Numbered from the stretch's first letter, positions 16,763-24,738 are shown. The stretch is DNA of 64,000 bases from JBGTFE01 sp036403235 (GCA_036403235.1 DASWRI010000033.1:1-64000); one strand, 5' to 3'. Program-made: numbers and translations. The notes: generated by a model not told the origin, from the letters alone.

Positions 16763-16810
16763 TAGTGGTCAGTAGTAATCAGTGGTCAGTGGCCAGTTTT
16801 AGCTGACTAC
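16763..16810. repeat. Heptad repeat, AGTGGTC type
   Basis: Units of AGTGGTC and variants on the left, with AGTAGT interruptions, face CTGACTACTC on the right. The array touches the TTG start of the 16759 gene on one side and supplies the TAG stop (16807-16809) of the gene on the other. Confidence 0.65.
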
Positions 16811-17067
16811 TCATCAATTTTTATTTTCATTCGACGGAGCGTGTGCAAATCTTCGTCGGTTAATTCGAGTTCGACGTCTTGGTGAGCGTTTTCAAAGTCT
16901 TCGATTTCCTGCAGCCCGATTTCCAGTTTGAGCGTCAGATTCGGCTCAAAACCGCTTTCGCGCAAAGCTTTTATGGCGTCGGCCACGCGCGCGCTTTTTT
17001 CAACCGCCGAATTGATGGCGTCGCCGAGCTCGCGGACGGCTTCTTTGGTATTGTCGTCGAGTTCCAT
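16807..17067 (-). CDS. Small hypothetical cytoplasmic protein
   Basis: An 86-residue acidic protein starting MELDDNTKEAVRELGDAIN. It is mostly helical, with a central strand-like part (PNLTLKLEIGLQEI). No known motif. I chose the internal ATG at 17067; the longer frame from 17109 reads backwards into the heptad repeat. Its own stop lies inside the next repeat. It is probably cotranscribed with the coiled-coil gene downstream. Function unknown. Confidence 0.5.
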   Translation of the reverse strand: MELDDNTKEAVRELGDAINSAVEKSARVADAIKALRESGFEPNLTLKLEIGLQEIEDFENAHQDVELELTDEDLHTLRRMKIKIDE

Positions 17068-17100
17068 TTTGTTATTAGAAATGCTACGCGAGGCTTTGAA

Positions 17101-17214
17101 AAGTTTCAAGTTTCAGGTTTCAAGTTTCGAGTTTTCTTTGCCGAATTTTATAAATTAGCTTTTTTTCCGCTAATTTCAACTTGAAACTTGAAACCTGAAA
17201 CCTGAAACTTGAAC
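17101..17214. repeat. Large heptad hairpin, AGTTTCA type
   Basis: The left arm (17102-17135) reads AGTTTCA, AGTTTCA, GGTTTCA, AGTTTCG, AGTTT. The right arm (17178-17214) is TGAAACT, TGAAACC, TGAAACC, TGAAACT, TGAAC. An inner stem AAATTAGC/GCTAATTT closes the loop. The right arm ends 1 nt before the ATG of the mutase gene. Confidence 0.9.
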
Positions 17215-17215
17215 T

Positions 17216-18805
17216 ATGGAACGACGCGAAAAATTTCAAACTTCTTCGGGCATCGAGCTGCCGAACGATTTTAACCCGGCAAATACGAATTTCGATTACG
17301 AGACGGACTTAGGCAAGCCGGGAGAATTTCCATACACGCGCGGCGTCCGCGAGAATATGTATCGCGGGCGTTTTTGGACGATGCGCCAATACGCCGGATT
17401 TGCGACGGCCGAGGAATCGAACGCGCGCTACAAATATCTGCTCTCGCAGGGCACGACCGGTTTGAGCGTCGCCTTCGATTTGCCGACGCAAATCGGGCTC
17501 GATTCGGACGATTCGCTCTCGGCGGGCGAAGTCGGGAAAGTCGGCGTGGCGATTGACAGCCTGGAAGATATGATGCGCTTGTTTGACGAGATTCCGCTCG
17601 ATACGGTTTCGACTTCGATGACGATAAACGCGACCGCCTCGACGCTTTTGTGTCTTTATCTGGCCGTCGCGCGGCGGCAAAACGTCTCGTTCGAAAAGGT
17701 CAGCGGCACGATTCAAAACGATATTTTAAAGGAATACATCGCGCGCGGAACTTATATCTACCCGCCGAAACCGTCGTTGAGATTGATTACCGACACATTC
17801 GCTTTTTGCGCGGCAGAGGTTCCCGCGTGGAACACGATTTCGATTTCCGGCTATCACATCCGCGAAGCCGGCTCGACCGCCGCGCAGGAAATCGCTTTTA
17901 CGCTGGCCGACGGAATTACATACGTTCAGGCGGCCATCGACGTCGGTCTGGAAGTCGATAAATTCGCGCCGCGGCTTTCTTTCTTTTTTAATTCGCACAA
18001 CAATCTTTTGGAAGAAATCGCCAAATTTCGCGCCGCGCGCCGTCTCTGGGCAAAACTGATGAAAGAGCGTTTCAATGCGAAAAACCCGAAATCCCTGATG
18101 CTTCGCTTTCATACTCAGACGGCGGGCTCGACCTTAACGGCGCAGCAGCCGGAAGTAAACATCGTCCGCACGACGATTCAGGCGCTGGCCGCCGTTCTGG
18201 GCGGAACGCAGTCGCTGCACACCAATTCGATGGACGAAGCGTTGTCGCTCCCGACCGAGCAGGCGGCGCGCATCGCGCTCAGAACGCAGCAGGTCGTCGC
18301 CTATGAATCGGGCGTCGCCGATACGGTCGATGCGCTGGCCGGAAGCTACGCGATTGAAGAATTGACCAATCAGCTCGAAGCAAAAGCCGTCGAATATATC
18401 GAAAAAATCGATGCGATGGGCGGAATGCTGCGCGCCATCGAGCAGGGCTACGTCCAGCGCGAAATTCAGGAAGCCGCTTACGAATATCAAAAAGCGGTCG
18501 AAAGACAAGCTGAAATCGTCGTCGGCGTCAACCGTTTTCAAATCGACGAGGAAGAATCGATTCCCATCTTGAGAGTTGACCCGAGCATCGAGCGAAATCA
18601 AATCGAGCGAGTCCGCGCCGTCCGCGACCGGCGCAATAAGGAAAAGGCCGAAAACTGTTTGGCGAAGCTCGAAGAAGCCGCTCGCGGGACGGAAAACCTT
18701 TTGCCGCACATCTTAAACGCGGTCGAAAATTATGTCACGGTCGGCGAAATTTCGCATCGATTGCGGCGAGTCTGGGGCGAATATCGCGAAGCCGTCACGG
18801 TTTAG
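17216..18805 (+). CDS. Methylmalonyl-CoA mutase-type large (catalytic) subunit
   Basis: A B12-dependent acyl-CoA mutase subunit that rearranges (R)-methylmalonyl-CoA to succinyl-CoA. The 529 residues form the TIM-barrel half only. Landmarks are TRGVRENMYRGRFWTMRQYAG, split here as RGVRENMY and FWTMRQYAG, then FDLPTQIGLDSDD, TSMTINATA, GTIQNDILKE, SISGYHIREAG, RFHTQTAGSTLTAQQP and QSLHTNSMDEA. The cobalamin-binding domain (DxHxxG) is absent, so a separate small subunit must exist elsewhere. Isobutyryl- or ethylmalonyl-CoA mutase cannot be excluded, but the epimerase in the same window favours methylmalonyl-CoA. The ATG lies 1 nt behind the repeat with no Shine-Dalgarno. Confidence 0.9.
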   Translation: MERREKFQTSSGIELPNDFNPANTNFDYETDLGKPGEFPYTRGVRENMYRGRFWTMRQYAGFATAEESNARYKYLLSQGTTGLSVAFDLPTQIGLDSDDSLSAGEVGKVGVAIDSLEDMMRLFDEIPLDTVSTSMTINATASTLLCLYLAVARRQNVSFEKVSGTIQNDILKEYIARGTYIYPPKPSLRLITDTFAFCAAEVPAWNTISISGYHIREAGSTAAQEIAFTLADGITYVQAAIDVGLEVDKFAPRLSFFFNSHNNLLEEIAKFRAARRLWAKLMKERFNAKNPKSLMLRFHTQTAGSTLTAQQPEVNIVRTTIQALAAVLGGTQSLHTNSMDEALSLPTEQAARIALRTQQVVAYESGVADTVDALAGSYAIEELTNQLEAKAVEYIEKIDAMGGMLRAIEQGYVQREIQEAAYEYQKAVERQAEIVVGVNRFQIDEEESIPILRVDPSIERNQIERVRAVRDRRNKEKAENCLAKLEEAARGTENLLPHILNAVENYVTVGEISHRLRRVWGEYREAVTV

Positions 18806-18808
18806 AAA

Positions 18809-19174
18809 ATAAACGAAATCGAACGCGAAATAAGAGAGCTTGAAAAGAATTTAATCGCAGCAATTTTGCGGCGCGATTCCGATTTTCTGCGGCAAATTCT
18901 GGCCGATGAATTAACGTTCATCACGCCTTTCGGAGATTTATTCGGAAAGGAAATGATGACGAATTTTGACGCGAAACTAGTCAACGAATCAATCGTCACC
19001 GACGAAATAAAAGTAAATGTTTTCGGCGAAACGGCGACGGTAACGGGACGCGCGACGCTTAAAAGCCGTTATGAAAATCAGGATTTGAGCGGGCGTTATC
19101 GCTTCACGAGAATTTATCTGAAGCGCGACGCGTGGCAAATCATAGCTTATCAGGCGACGCGCATTGTAGAATAA
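18809..19174 (+). CDS. DUF4440/SnoaL-like (NTF2-fold) protein with non-canonical start
   Basis: An approximately 121-residue NTF2-like protein. It has an N-terminal helix IEREIRELEKNLIAAILRRD, the domain core FLRQILADELTFITPFGD, NVFGETATVTGRAT, and the closing strand YLKRDAWQIIAYQATRI. The frame is open from the mutase stop (18805), but no ATG, GTG or TTG precedes the first helix. The codon at the expected place is ATA at 18809. A TTG at 18866 is the first standard start and would lose the helix. Either ATA/ATC initiation, coupled to the mutase stop, or a mutated start is implied. Function unknown. Confidence 0.65.
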   Translation: MNEIEREIRELEKNLIAAILRRDSDFLRQILADELTFITPFGDLFGKEMMTNFDAKLVNESIVTDEIKVNVFGETATVTGRATLKSRYENQDLSGRYRFTRIYLKRDAWQIIAYQATRIVE

Positions 19175-19180
19175 ATAATT

Positions 19181-19600
19181 ATGGCTGAAGAAAAAAACAT
19201 CGAAGAATTAGACTCGAAAAACGAATCGACCGAGCTTCGCTCAATCCGCGACATCGTCAGGGATTTATCAAAACCCGTCGCCAAGCGTCATCTCCGCACG
19301 CGCAAGCAGGGCGGAAAGGAGTTAACTTATATCGCCTGGCACGACGCCGTCAAATATCTCGACCACTACGCGCCCGGCTGGTGCTATGAAGTGCGCTCGA
19401 TAGATTCCATCGCCGGAAAATTGATTTTGACGATTCGGCTTTCCGTTCCCTGCGCCGAGGGCATCGTTTTCCGCGAAGCGACCGGACAGGAAGACGAAAA
19501 CACCGATTCGTGGGGCGACCCGTCGTCAAACGCCGAAAGCATGGCGCTCCGTCGCAGCGCGGCCAAATTCGGCCTCGGACTTTATCTCTACGACCAGTAA
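19181..19600 (+). CDS. Rad52/Sak-like single-strand annealing protein
   Basis: A 139-residue protein resembling the Rad52-fold annealing domain of phage Sak and bacterial Rad52/22-family proteins. The signature is the C-terminal SSNAESMALRRSAAKFGLG with LYLYD, plus KELTYIAWHDAVKYLDHYAPGW and a beta-rich middle (KLILTIRLSVPC, FREATGQED). Such proteins anneal complementary DNA strands during recombination. It ends immediately after the core and lacks any C-terminal extension. No nuclease or SSB partner is adjacent. It starts 6 bp after the DUF4440 gene, so the two are likely cotranscribed. No other phage gene is near. Confidence 0.75.
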   Translation: MAEEKNIEELDSKNESTELRSIRDIVRDLSKPVAKRHLRTRKQGGKELTYIAWHDAVKYLDHYAPGWCYEVRSIDSIAGKLILTIRLSVPCAEGIVFREATGQEDENTDSWGDPSSNAESMALRRSAAKFGLGLYLYDQ

Positions 19601-19604
19601 AAAT

Positions 19605-19677
19605 AACTGAAAACTGAAGACTGAAAACTGAAAGTTAAAACGATTTTCAGTTTTCAGTTTTCACTTTTCACTTTTCT
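19605..19677. repeat. Heptad hairpin, ACTGAAA type
   Basis: Left units ACTGAAA, ACTGAAG, ACTGAAA, ACTGAAA (19605-19640). Right units TTTTCAG, TTTTCAG, TTTTCAC, TTTTCAC, TTTTC (19643-19677). It follows the Rad52-like gene by 5 bp and may end its transcript. Confidence 0.85.
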
Positions 19678-19678
19678 G

Positions 19679-19710
19679 GTGACAAACAACGTTTAGCTGT
19701 GCTAATCTTT
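19679..19710 (+). promoter_or_regulatory. Candidate promoter of pilT
   Basis: A -35-like GTGACA (19679-19684), an 18-bp spacer, then extended -10 TG-C-TAATCT (TAATCT at 19703-19708). It shares a 13-mer with the region before the PfkB kinase. It lies about 90 bp before the pilT start. Confidence 0.4.
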
Positions 19711-19797
19711 ATTTAAGTCTGTCCCGGACTTCTGCAAAAACATCTTCCAAATTCAAAAACCGTCTTTCGAAATCTCGAACACATCAAATAAAGAATA

Positions 19798-21723
19798 ATG
19801 GAAAAGTTAAACGAATATCTGCAAACTCTTTTGTCGACGTGCAGCTACGAGCTGCATCTCGAACCCAACAAGATTCCTTATATCGTCTCGGCCAGCGGCT
19901 CGTCGGACGTGGCCAACGCGCCGCTTTTGGGGACGCAAATCAGCACTTTGGTTTTCCCTCTGATTCCGACCGCCGTCAAGATGGAGCTGCCGAACAAAAA
20001 CGAAATCGAATTTGTACACACGCACACTCTCGGCAATTTCAATTTTCAGGTTCGCAAATCGCCCGCCGGATTTAACGTCACGATTCGCCCGATACTTGCT
20101 GAAACGCCGGAAGATGCAGGGCTTGATTTTATACAGGTCGAGCCGGATAATTTCGCGCCGACCGTCGCTTCTTTTTCAAACGAAGTCAATCAAACGGCGA
20201 GCGACGCGCAAAATTACGCGCTTGAAAGCTCTTCGATAAATTACGAGTCGGAAACCAAAACGTCCGAATCAAATTATCAAGCACCCGACCTTCAAACCGA
20301 AGAAGTTTCCGTTTATTCGCAGATTGAAAGCGTTTCCGCGCCGCCGGTCGAGACAATTCCGTTTAACGACCCTCATTTTCAAACGGTTTTCTCGGACACC
20401 TCGACGTATGAGCCGCCCGGACGCCGCGACGATTTCGATTTTCAAATCGAACACGCGCCGTCGGATAATTTTGCCGAGCCGAGCGTGCCCGATTACCAGC
20501 CGCAACAGCAATTTCAGCCTCAACAACAATTTCTGCCGCCGGAGCAATATCAGCCGCAGCAATTTGTCCAGCCGCCCGCACAACAGCTTTACGTCCCGCA
20601 GGAAGCGACGCCGAGCTTTGCGCCCGCGCCGGCCAATCCGCAGGCAAAGGCGAGAATGGACGCGCTGTTTCAAAAAATGGCGCAGGTCGGCGCGTCGGAT
20701 TTGCATATGTCGGTGAGCATGCCGCCGATGATTCGCAAGGACGGCAAGATGCAAAAATTGGAGTGCAGCGAGCCGATGCTTTCGCCCGAAGCGATGCGCG
20801 AGCTTTTGACTTCGATTATTCCCGCAAAAAACCAGGAAGAATTTGCCAGAAGAAACGACACCGATTTCGCCTACGAAATTTCCGGCCTGGCACGCTTTCG
20901 CGCCAATATCTTTGCCGACCGCAAAGGAATGGGCGGCGTTTTCCGCATCATCCCGTCGAAGATTTTGACCGCTCAGGAGCTCGGACTTTCGCAGGCGATT
21001 ATGAATCTCTGCGATTTGTCGAAAGGTCTGGTTTTGGTAACCGGGCCGACCGGCTCTGGAAAATCGACGACGCTCTGCGCGATGATGGACCATATCAACA
21101 AAACGCGCGAAGACCACATTATCACCATCGAAGACCCGATTGAATTTACGCACGAAAATCAGAGATGCCTGGTCAACCAGCGCGAAGTTCACAATCACAC
21201 GGACAGCTTTAAGGACGCCCTGCGCGCCGCTCTGCGCGAAGACCCGGACATTCTTCTCGTCGGCGAAATGCGCGATTTGGAAACGGTTTCAATCGCAATT
21301 GAAACCGCCGAAACCGGACATCTCGTTTTCGGAACGCTGCACACGACGACCGCCTGCTCAACGGTCGACCGCATTATCGACCAATTTCCGGCCGACCGCC
21401 AGCAGCAAATCCGCGTCATGCTTTCCGAATCGTTAAAAGGCGTTATCTCGCAGACTCTTCTGCCGAAACGCGGCGGCGGTCGCGTGGCCGCGCTCGAAAT
21501 TTTAATCGTTACGCCCGCCATCTCGAATCTTATCCGCGAAGGCAAAACCTTCCAGATTCCGTCAGCGATGCAAACCGGAAAACAGCTCGGAATGTGCGTC
21601 CTTAACGACGCGCTGATGAGTCTCGTTCAAAAAGGACTGGTCGAGCCGCGCGATGCCTACATCAAAGCCGTCGATAAACCCAACTTCGAATCGATGATGC
21701 AGCGCGCAAATATCAGATTATAA
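19798..21723 (+). CDS. pilT: PilT-type pilus retraction ATPase with duplicated N-domain
   Basis: A 641-residue hexameric ATPase that would power pilus retraction at the inner membrane. The C-terminal 360 residues are a normal PilT: GASDLHMSVSMPPMI, Walker A G416-T424 (GPTGSGKST), EDPIEF, the Walker B/His-box region LREDPDILLVGEMRDLET and GHLVFGTLHTTTA. ISNLIREGKTFQIPSAMQTG is the PilT-specific motif. In front are 280 extra residues. Residues 1-100 (CSYELHLEPNKIPYIV, LGNFNFQVRK) look like a second, degenerate copy of the PilT N-terminal domain. An acidic linker and then a P/Q-rich stretch (about 232-275) join the two. No other pil gene is nearby. Confidence 0.88.
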   Translation: MEKLNEYLQTLLSTCSYELHLEPNKIPYIVSASGSSDVANAPLLGTQISTLVFPLIPTAVKMELPNKNEIEFVHTHTLGNFNFQVRKSPAGFNVTIRPILAETPEDAGLDFIQVEPDNFAPTVASFSNEVNQTASDAQNYALESSSINYESETKTSESNYQAPDLQTEEVSVYSQIESVSAPPVETIPFNDPHFQTVFSDTSTYEPPGRRDDFDFQIEHAPSDNFAEPSVPDYQPQQQFQPQQQFLPPEQYQPQQFVQPPAQQLYVPQEATPSFAPAPANPQAKARMDALFQKMAQVGASDLHMSVSMPPMIRKDGKMQKLECSEPMLSPEAMRELLTSIIPAKNQEEFARRNDTDFAYEISGLARFRANIFADRKGMGGVFRIIPSKILTAQELGLSQAIMNLCDLSKGLVLVTGPTGSGKSTTLCAMMDHINKTREDHIITIEDPIEFTHENQRCLVNQREVHNHTDSFKDALRAALREDPDILLVGEMRDLETVSIAIETAETGHLVFGTLHTTTACSTVDRIIDQFPADRQQQIRVMLSESLKGVISQTLLPKRGGGRVAALEILIVTPAISNLIREGKTFQIPSAMQTGKQLGMCVLNDALMSLVQKGLVEPRDAYIKAVDKPNFESMMQRANIRL

Positions 21724-21727
21724 AATA

Positions 21728-21780
21728 AGTGAGAAGTAAAAAGTGAAAAGTGAGAAGTAATTTATTTTACTTCTCACTTT
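21728..21780. repeat. Heptad-type hairpin, AAGTGAGAAGTAA
   Basis: Two left copies of AAGTGAGAAGTAA-like text (21728 and 21747) face TTACTTCTCACTTT (21767-21780). The right arm supplies the TGA stop (21774-21776) of the minus-strand lipoprotein gene. It separates two convergent genes. Confidence 0.75.
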
Positions 21781-22277
21781 CCTGTCTTGTCTAAATCCTC
21801 TTCGGTGACCATTGTCATTTCGGTCGGATAGCCCGTTTGGTGTCGGCCGTATATTTGCAGTAATTCGAGAAATTTTCCGCGAAACTTGAGCGTTGCGGTA
21901 AAACGCTTGTTTTTATTTGGTCTGAGATACTGCTTGAAAAAATCGTCGCTTTCGGCGTTTCGCCAGTCGGCGTTGTTGTATTCGATTTGAATCGTATTGC
22001 CGACGACGCGGCCGACAAACGGCGTCGCTGCGCCGTCGCCGCCGTTCCATTCCTCGTTTTCAAGTCCTCGCGCCTCGAGAAATCCGGTCACTATTTTTCC
22101 CTTTATCTTGAGCGACAGCGAAAGTTGATACGATACATTGTCCTTGTCCGGTTTTGTCCGCCAATACCAGTCGGATTCCCCGTTTTTTATTCGCTGCGCC
22201 GCGACGTGTGCGGGAAAACACGCCGTAATCGCAAAAAGCGGGAGCAGTAAAAGCATTTTCAGTTTCAAATCAAACAT
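21774..22277 (-). CDS. Hypothetical lipoprotein or secreted protein
   Basis: A 167-residue exported protein. The signal region ends in the lipobox-like ITAC (Cys20), so it may be a lipoprotein. A Sec cut after HVAA|Q is the alternative. The mature part is beta-rich (YQLSLSLKIKGKIVTGFLEA, NTIQIEYNNADWR, RFTATLKFRGKFLELLQIYG), like a small barrel that binds something. No family recognised. GGAG precedes the ATG. The last codons and stop lie in the heptad hairpin. Confidence 0.6.
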   Translation of the reverse strand: MFDLKLKMLLLLPLFAITACFPAHVAAQRIKNGESDWYWRTKPDKDNVSYQLSLSLKIKGKIVTGFLEARGLENEEWNGGDGAATPFVGRVVGNTIQIEYNNADWRNAESDDFFKQYLRPNKNKRFTATLKFRGKFLELLQIYGRHQTGYPTEMTMVTEEDLDKTGK

Positions 22278-22288
22278 TTTTCTCCGGA

Positions 22289-22490
22289 TTAATACGGAAA
22301 AACCGAGTCCATATTAACTTCATTGAGCCGCGCATAGGCAAAATCGACATCGACTTTCGGAAAAGTGCTCTTTTTTGCGACCGGAGCAAACCTGTTGTTC
22401 ATAAATTTATTGGCAGCCGTCCGCCTGCGCCCGGATTTGCGCCGCGCCGAACATTAACACAAGTGACAACAAAAATAGAATTTTCTTCAT
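22289..22490 (-). pseudogene. Possible frameshifted small secreted-protein gene
   Basis: Reading the minus strand from 22490, a GAGGAAATTT site precedes an ATG and a textbook signal peptide (MKKILFLLSLVLMFG, then AQIRAQ). It meets a stop after 27 codons at 22407. A second frame continues with AANKFMNN (ATG at 22402) and runs 37 codons to 22289, 12 bp before the lipoprotein start. Joined by a shift in the GC-rich stretch near 22420, they would give a single secreted peptide of about 65 residues. It may instead be two separate small genes. Function unknown. Confidence 0.4.
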
Positions 22491-22839
22491 AAATTTCCTC
22501 TTTTGTGGTTTATTTTCAGGACATTTTCATTATAAATATTTCCCCTTTTGAATTAAATACTTTTTGCTCCGCGCCCGAAATCTAAAACATCTAGTTCGAG
22601 ACGAATCTTGTTTTGTTCTTTGCCGAAAATCGAATGCAAAACCGCCGGGAAATTTTCACCGCCGGTGCGCGGAGATTTTGCAGAGCAGCGCGATGAAAAA
22701 CGTAAATTAATGAAATCTGACGCCGCTACGGAAAACGGACTATTATCGAGATTTGTTTTTATTTGAAATTTTTATCAAAAAGGTATAAAGTTCAGCTGAT
22801 TTTCCATTCCAACCAAAGATTTCCTAGGAGATAAAAAAT
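22491..22839. other. 349-bp gene-free stretch
   Basis: AT-rich at the ends. Apart from a short CACCG-C-CGGTG palindrome near 22650 and a TATAAA (22786 region) before the patatin gene, I see no frames or repeats. The AGGAG ribosome site of the patatin lies at its right end. Confidence 0.45.
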
Positions 22840-24528
22840 ATGACACCGGAGAATGTTCCGCAAAAGCGTTTCGGCGAGATTGCGCTCTGCCTTTCGGGCG
22901 GCGGTTATCGCGCGGCGACTTACGCGCTCGGCACGCTCGATTTGCTCGACGAGCTTGATTTGCTCGCCGACGTAAAGCTTCTTTCCACCGTTTCCGGCGG
23001 AACTTTTACCGGCGTCTCATACGCCGTCTCGCAGAGCGAAGGCACGACTTTCGGCGCGTTCTATGAGCGTTTCAGCACGTTTTTGAAAAATACAAACTGT
23101 ATCGACAACGCGCTGAAAGACCTCTACGACACGCCTTCGCCGTCGGGTTCGACCGATTTGAGCTTGATTCGCTCGGCGGCAAAATCCTATTCCGCGTGTC
23201 TTTTCGGGACGAGAACATTTAAACAGCTTCTCGACATTGCGGGCGCAGACGCGCGTTTTAAAGAGCTTATCTTTAACGCGACCGAGTTTCGCGAAGGAAA
23301 TTCGTTTCGTTTTCGCGCCAGCTGGGACAAAACGACCTTTATCGGCAATCAGAATTTTGCCGTGCCGCGCGAAGTGGCGGACGAAGTTTCGCTGGCGGAC
23401 ATCGTCGCGTCCTCGTCGTGTTTTCCGGGCGCGTTCGAGCCGTTTCGCTTTCCCGACGACTTTCGCTGGCAGAGCTCGCTCGACACGATTCGCGGCAAAC
23501 TAGTCGCCGACGTCGTTGAGCCGTTCCCGCCGCACGGAACATACGAAAACGGCTTTAACGGCGGCGGAAAATGCATTCCGCTTCCCTTAATGGACGGCGG
23601 AGTTTTCGATAATCAAGGCATTGCCAGCGCGATTTTGGCCGACAACAAAAACAATTTCGGGTTGTTTCTGGTTTCCGACACGAGCCAGCGCGACAACGAC
23701 ATACTCAATATGCCCGACGCCTGCCCGCGCCGCGGATGGGTTTCGCTCGAGACGCTTTTCTGGATTGCCGTCGCGCTTTTCGTCTTGTCGCTCGTTGCCA
23801 TCGGCGTCATCGCTTATTCGTTTTTTTATACCGGCGGTGCGATGCATTTCGCGCCGTGGCAGATTATCGTCGGCTACATCATTTCGATTTTGCCCGCGTT
23901 TCTTTTAATCGGAGTGCTGGCGTGGATTTACAGTCTTTTTCTAAAGGCGAAAACGGTCGTCATCGCCGACGCCAAATTCCGTCTCTGGCATTATTTCAAA
24001 AATATGGCTTTGCCCGACGCGATTGAAATAGTCAAAACGCGCGTCAACTCGGTAATGGCGCTGACGACGAATATTTTTATGAAGCGCATCCGCCAATTGC
24101 AGTTCAATAATTTGCTGAACGCCGAATCGCGCGCCCGCCTCGTCTCGTTCAATCTTATTTACACGCTGAATATAATTGACGGGCGCGAATGGCTCTGGAA
24201 TCTCGACCCCGAGCTGAAACCGACCGGCGACATGCAAAAAATCGCCACAGTTGCCGAAGAAATGCCGACGACGCTCTGGATGACCGGAGAACAATTCAAA
24301 ATTCTCGTCGCCTGCGGGCGCGCGTCGACGTGTTTCTCGCTGCTCAAATATCTCTGGCAAAAATGGGATACCGAAGAAAAGGCGGCCAAAAAACACAATC
24401 CGCCTGCCGAAGTTCCGAAACCGAACGACCCCGCGTCCGATTATTACGAAATCTACACGCGCCTGAAAGCCAAATGGCTCGAACTAAAAGAAAATCCCTT
24501 CGGCTCGCAAAACCGCGAGCGTGTTTAG
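22840..24528 (+). CDS. Patatin-like phospholipase with two membrane helices
   Basis: A 562-residue lipid acyl hydrolase. The oxyanion loop is SGGGYRAATYALG (residues 19-31), the nucleophile is Ser52 in LLSTVSGGT and the dyad Asp252 is in MDGGVFDNQG. It therefore has an intact Ser/Asp dyad, although the nucleophile elbow reads S-x-V-S-G rather than the usual G-x-S-x-G. Two membrane helices (about 307-330 and 342-365) follow the catalytic domain. A soluble C-terminal region of about 195 residues has no motif known to me. It should sit on the inner membrane, facing the cytoplasm. No cyclase or other CBASS gene is adjacent. Confidence 0.8.
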   Translation: MTPENVPQKRFGEIALCLSGGGYRAATYALGTLDLLDELDLLADVKLLSTVSGGTFTGVSYAVSQSEGTTFGAFYERFSTFLKNTNCIDNALKDLYDTPSPSGSTDLSLIRSAAKSYSACLFGTRTFKQLLDIAGADARFKELIFNATEFREGNSFRFRASWDKTTFIGNQNFAVPREVADEVSLADIVASSSCFPGAFEPFRFPDDFRWQSSLDTIRGKLVADVVEPFPPHGTYENGFNGGGKCIPLPLMDGGVFDNQGIASAILADNKNNFGLFLVSDTSQRDNDILNMPDACPRRGWVSLETLFWIAVALFVLSLVAIGVIAYSFFYTGGAMHFAPWQIIVGYIISILPAFLLIGVLAWIYSLFLKAKTVVIADAKFRLWHYFKNMALPDAIEIVKTRVNSVMALTTNIFMKRIRQLQFNNLLNAESRARLVSFNLIYTLNIIDGREWLWNLDPELKPTGDMQKIATVAEEMPTTLWMTGEQFKILVACGRASTCFSLLKYLWQKWDTEEKAAKKHNPPAEVPKPNDPASDYYEIYTRLKAKWLELKENPFGSQNRERV

Positions 24529-24599
24529 AAAAATCGAACCGCGAAAAATAAAGACAACAATTTTTGTATGTTTTTGTGTTATTTCGCGGTTCGATTTTT
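24529..24599 (+). terminator. Hairpin terminator after the patatin gene
   Basis: Arms of 18 nt (24529-24546 and 24582-24599, core AATCGAACCGCGAAA) are exact complements. They begin at the patatin stop and end in a T-run. The loop is about 35 nt. Confidence 0.65.
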
Positions 24600-24738
24600 G
24601 ATTTTAAACTACAACACGTTTTCTTTTGAAGCTAAAAGGTTTTTGTTTGTTAAATTTTGTAAAAAAAATAATAATTGTATTTCCGCGCTCGATTTTATAT
24701 TCTATAAAAAAGGGTTTATCGATAAGGCGGGTAAAAAT

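Noticed and set aside
17101..17214. Tandem repeats as a CRISPR array
   Set aside because: Units are 7 nt and degenerate, with no spacers, no constant repeat of 25-40 nt and no cas genes.
24568..24738. Upstream extension of the response regulator
   Set aside because: The 57 extra residues are AT-rich, not receiver-like, and begin in the terminator hairpin.
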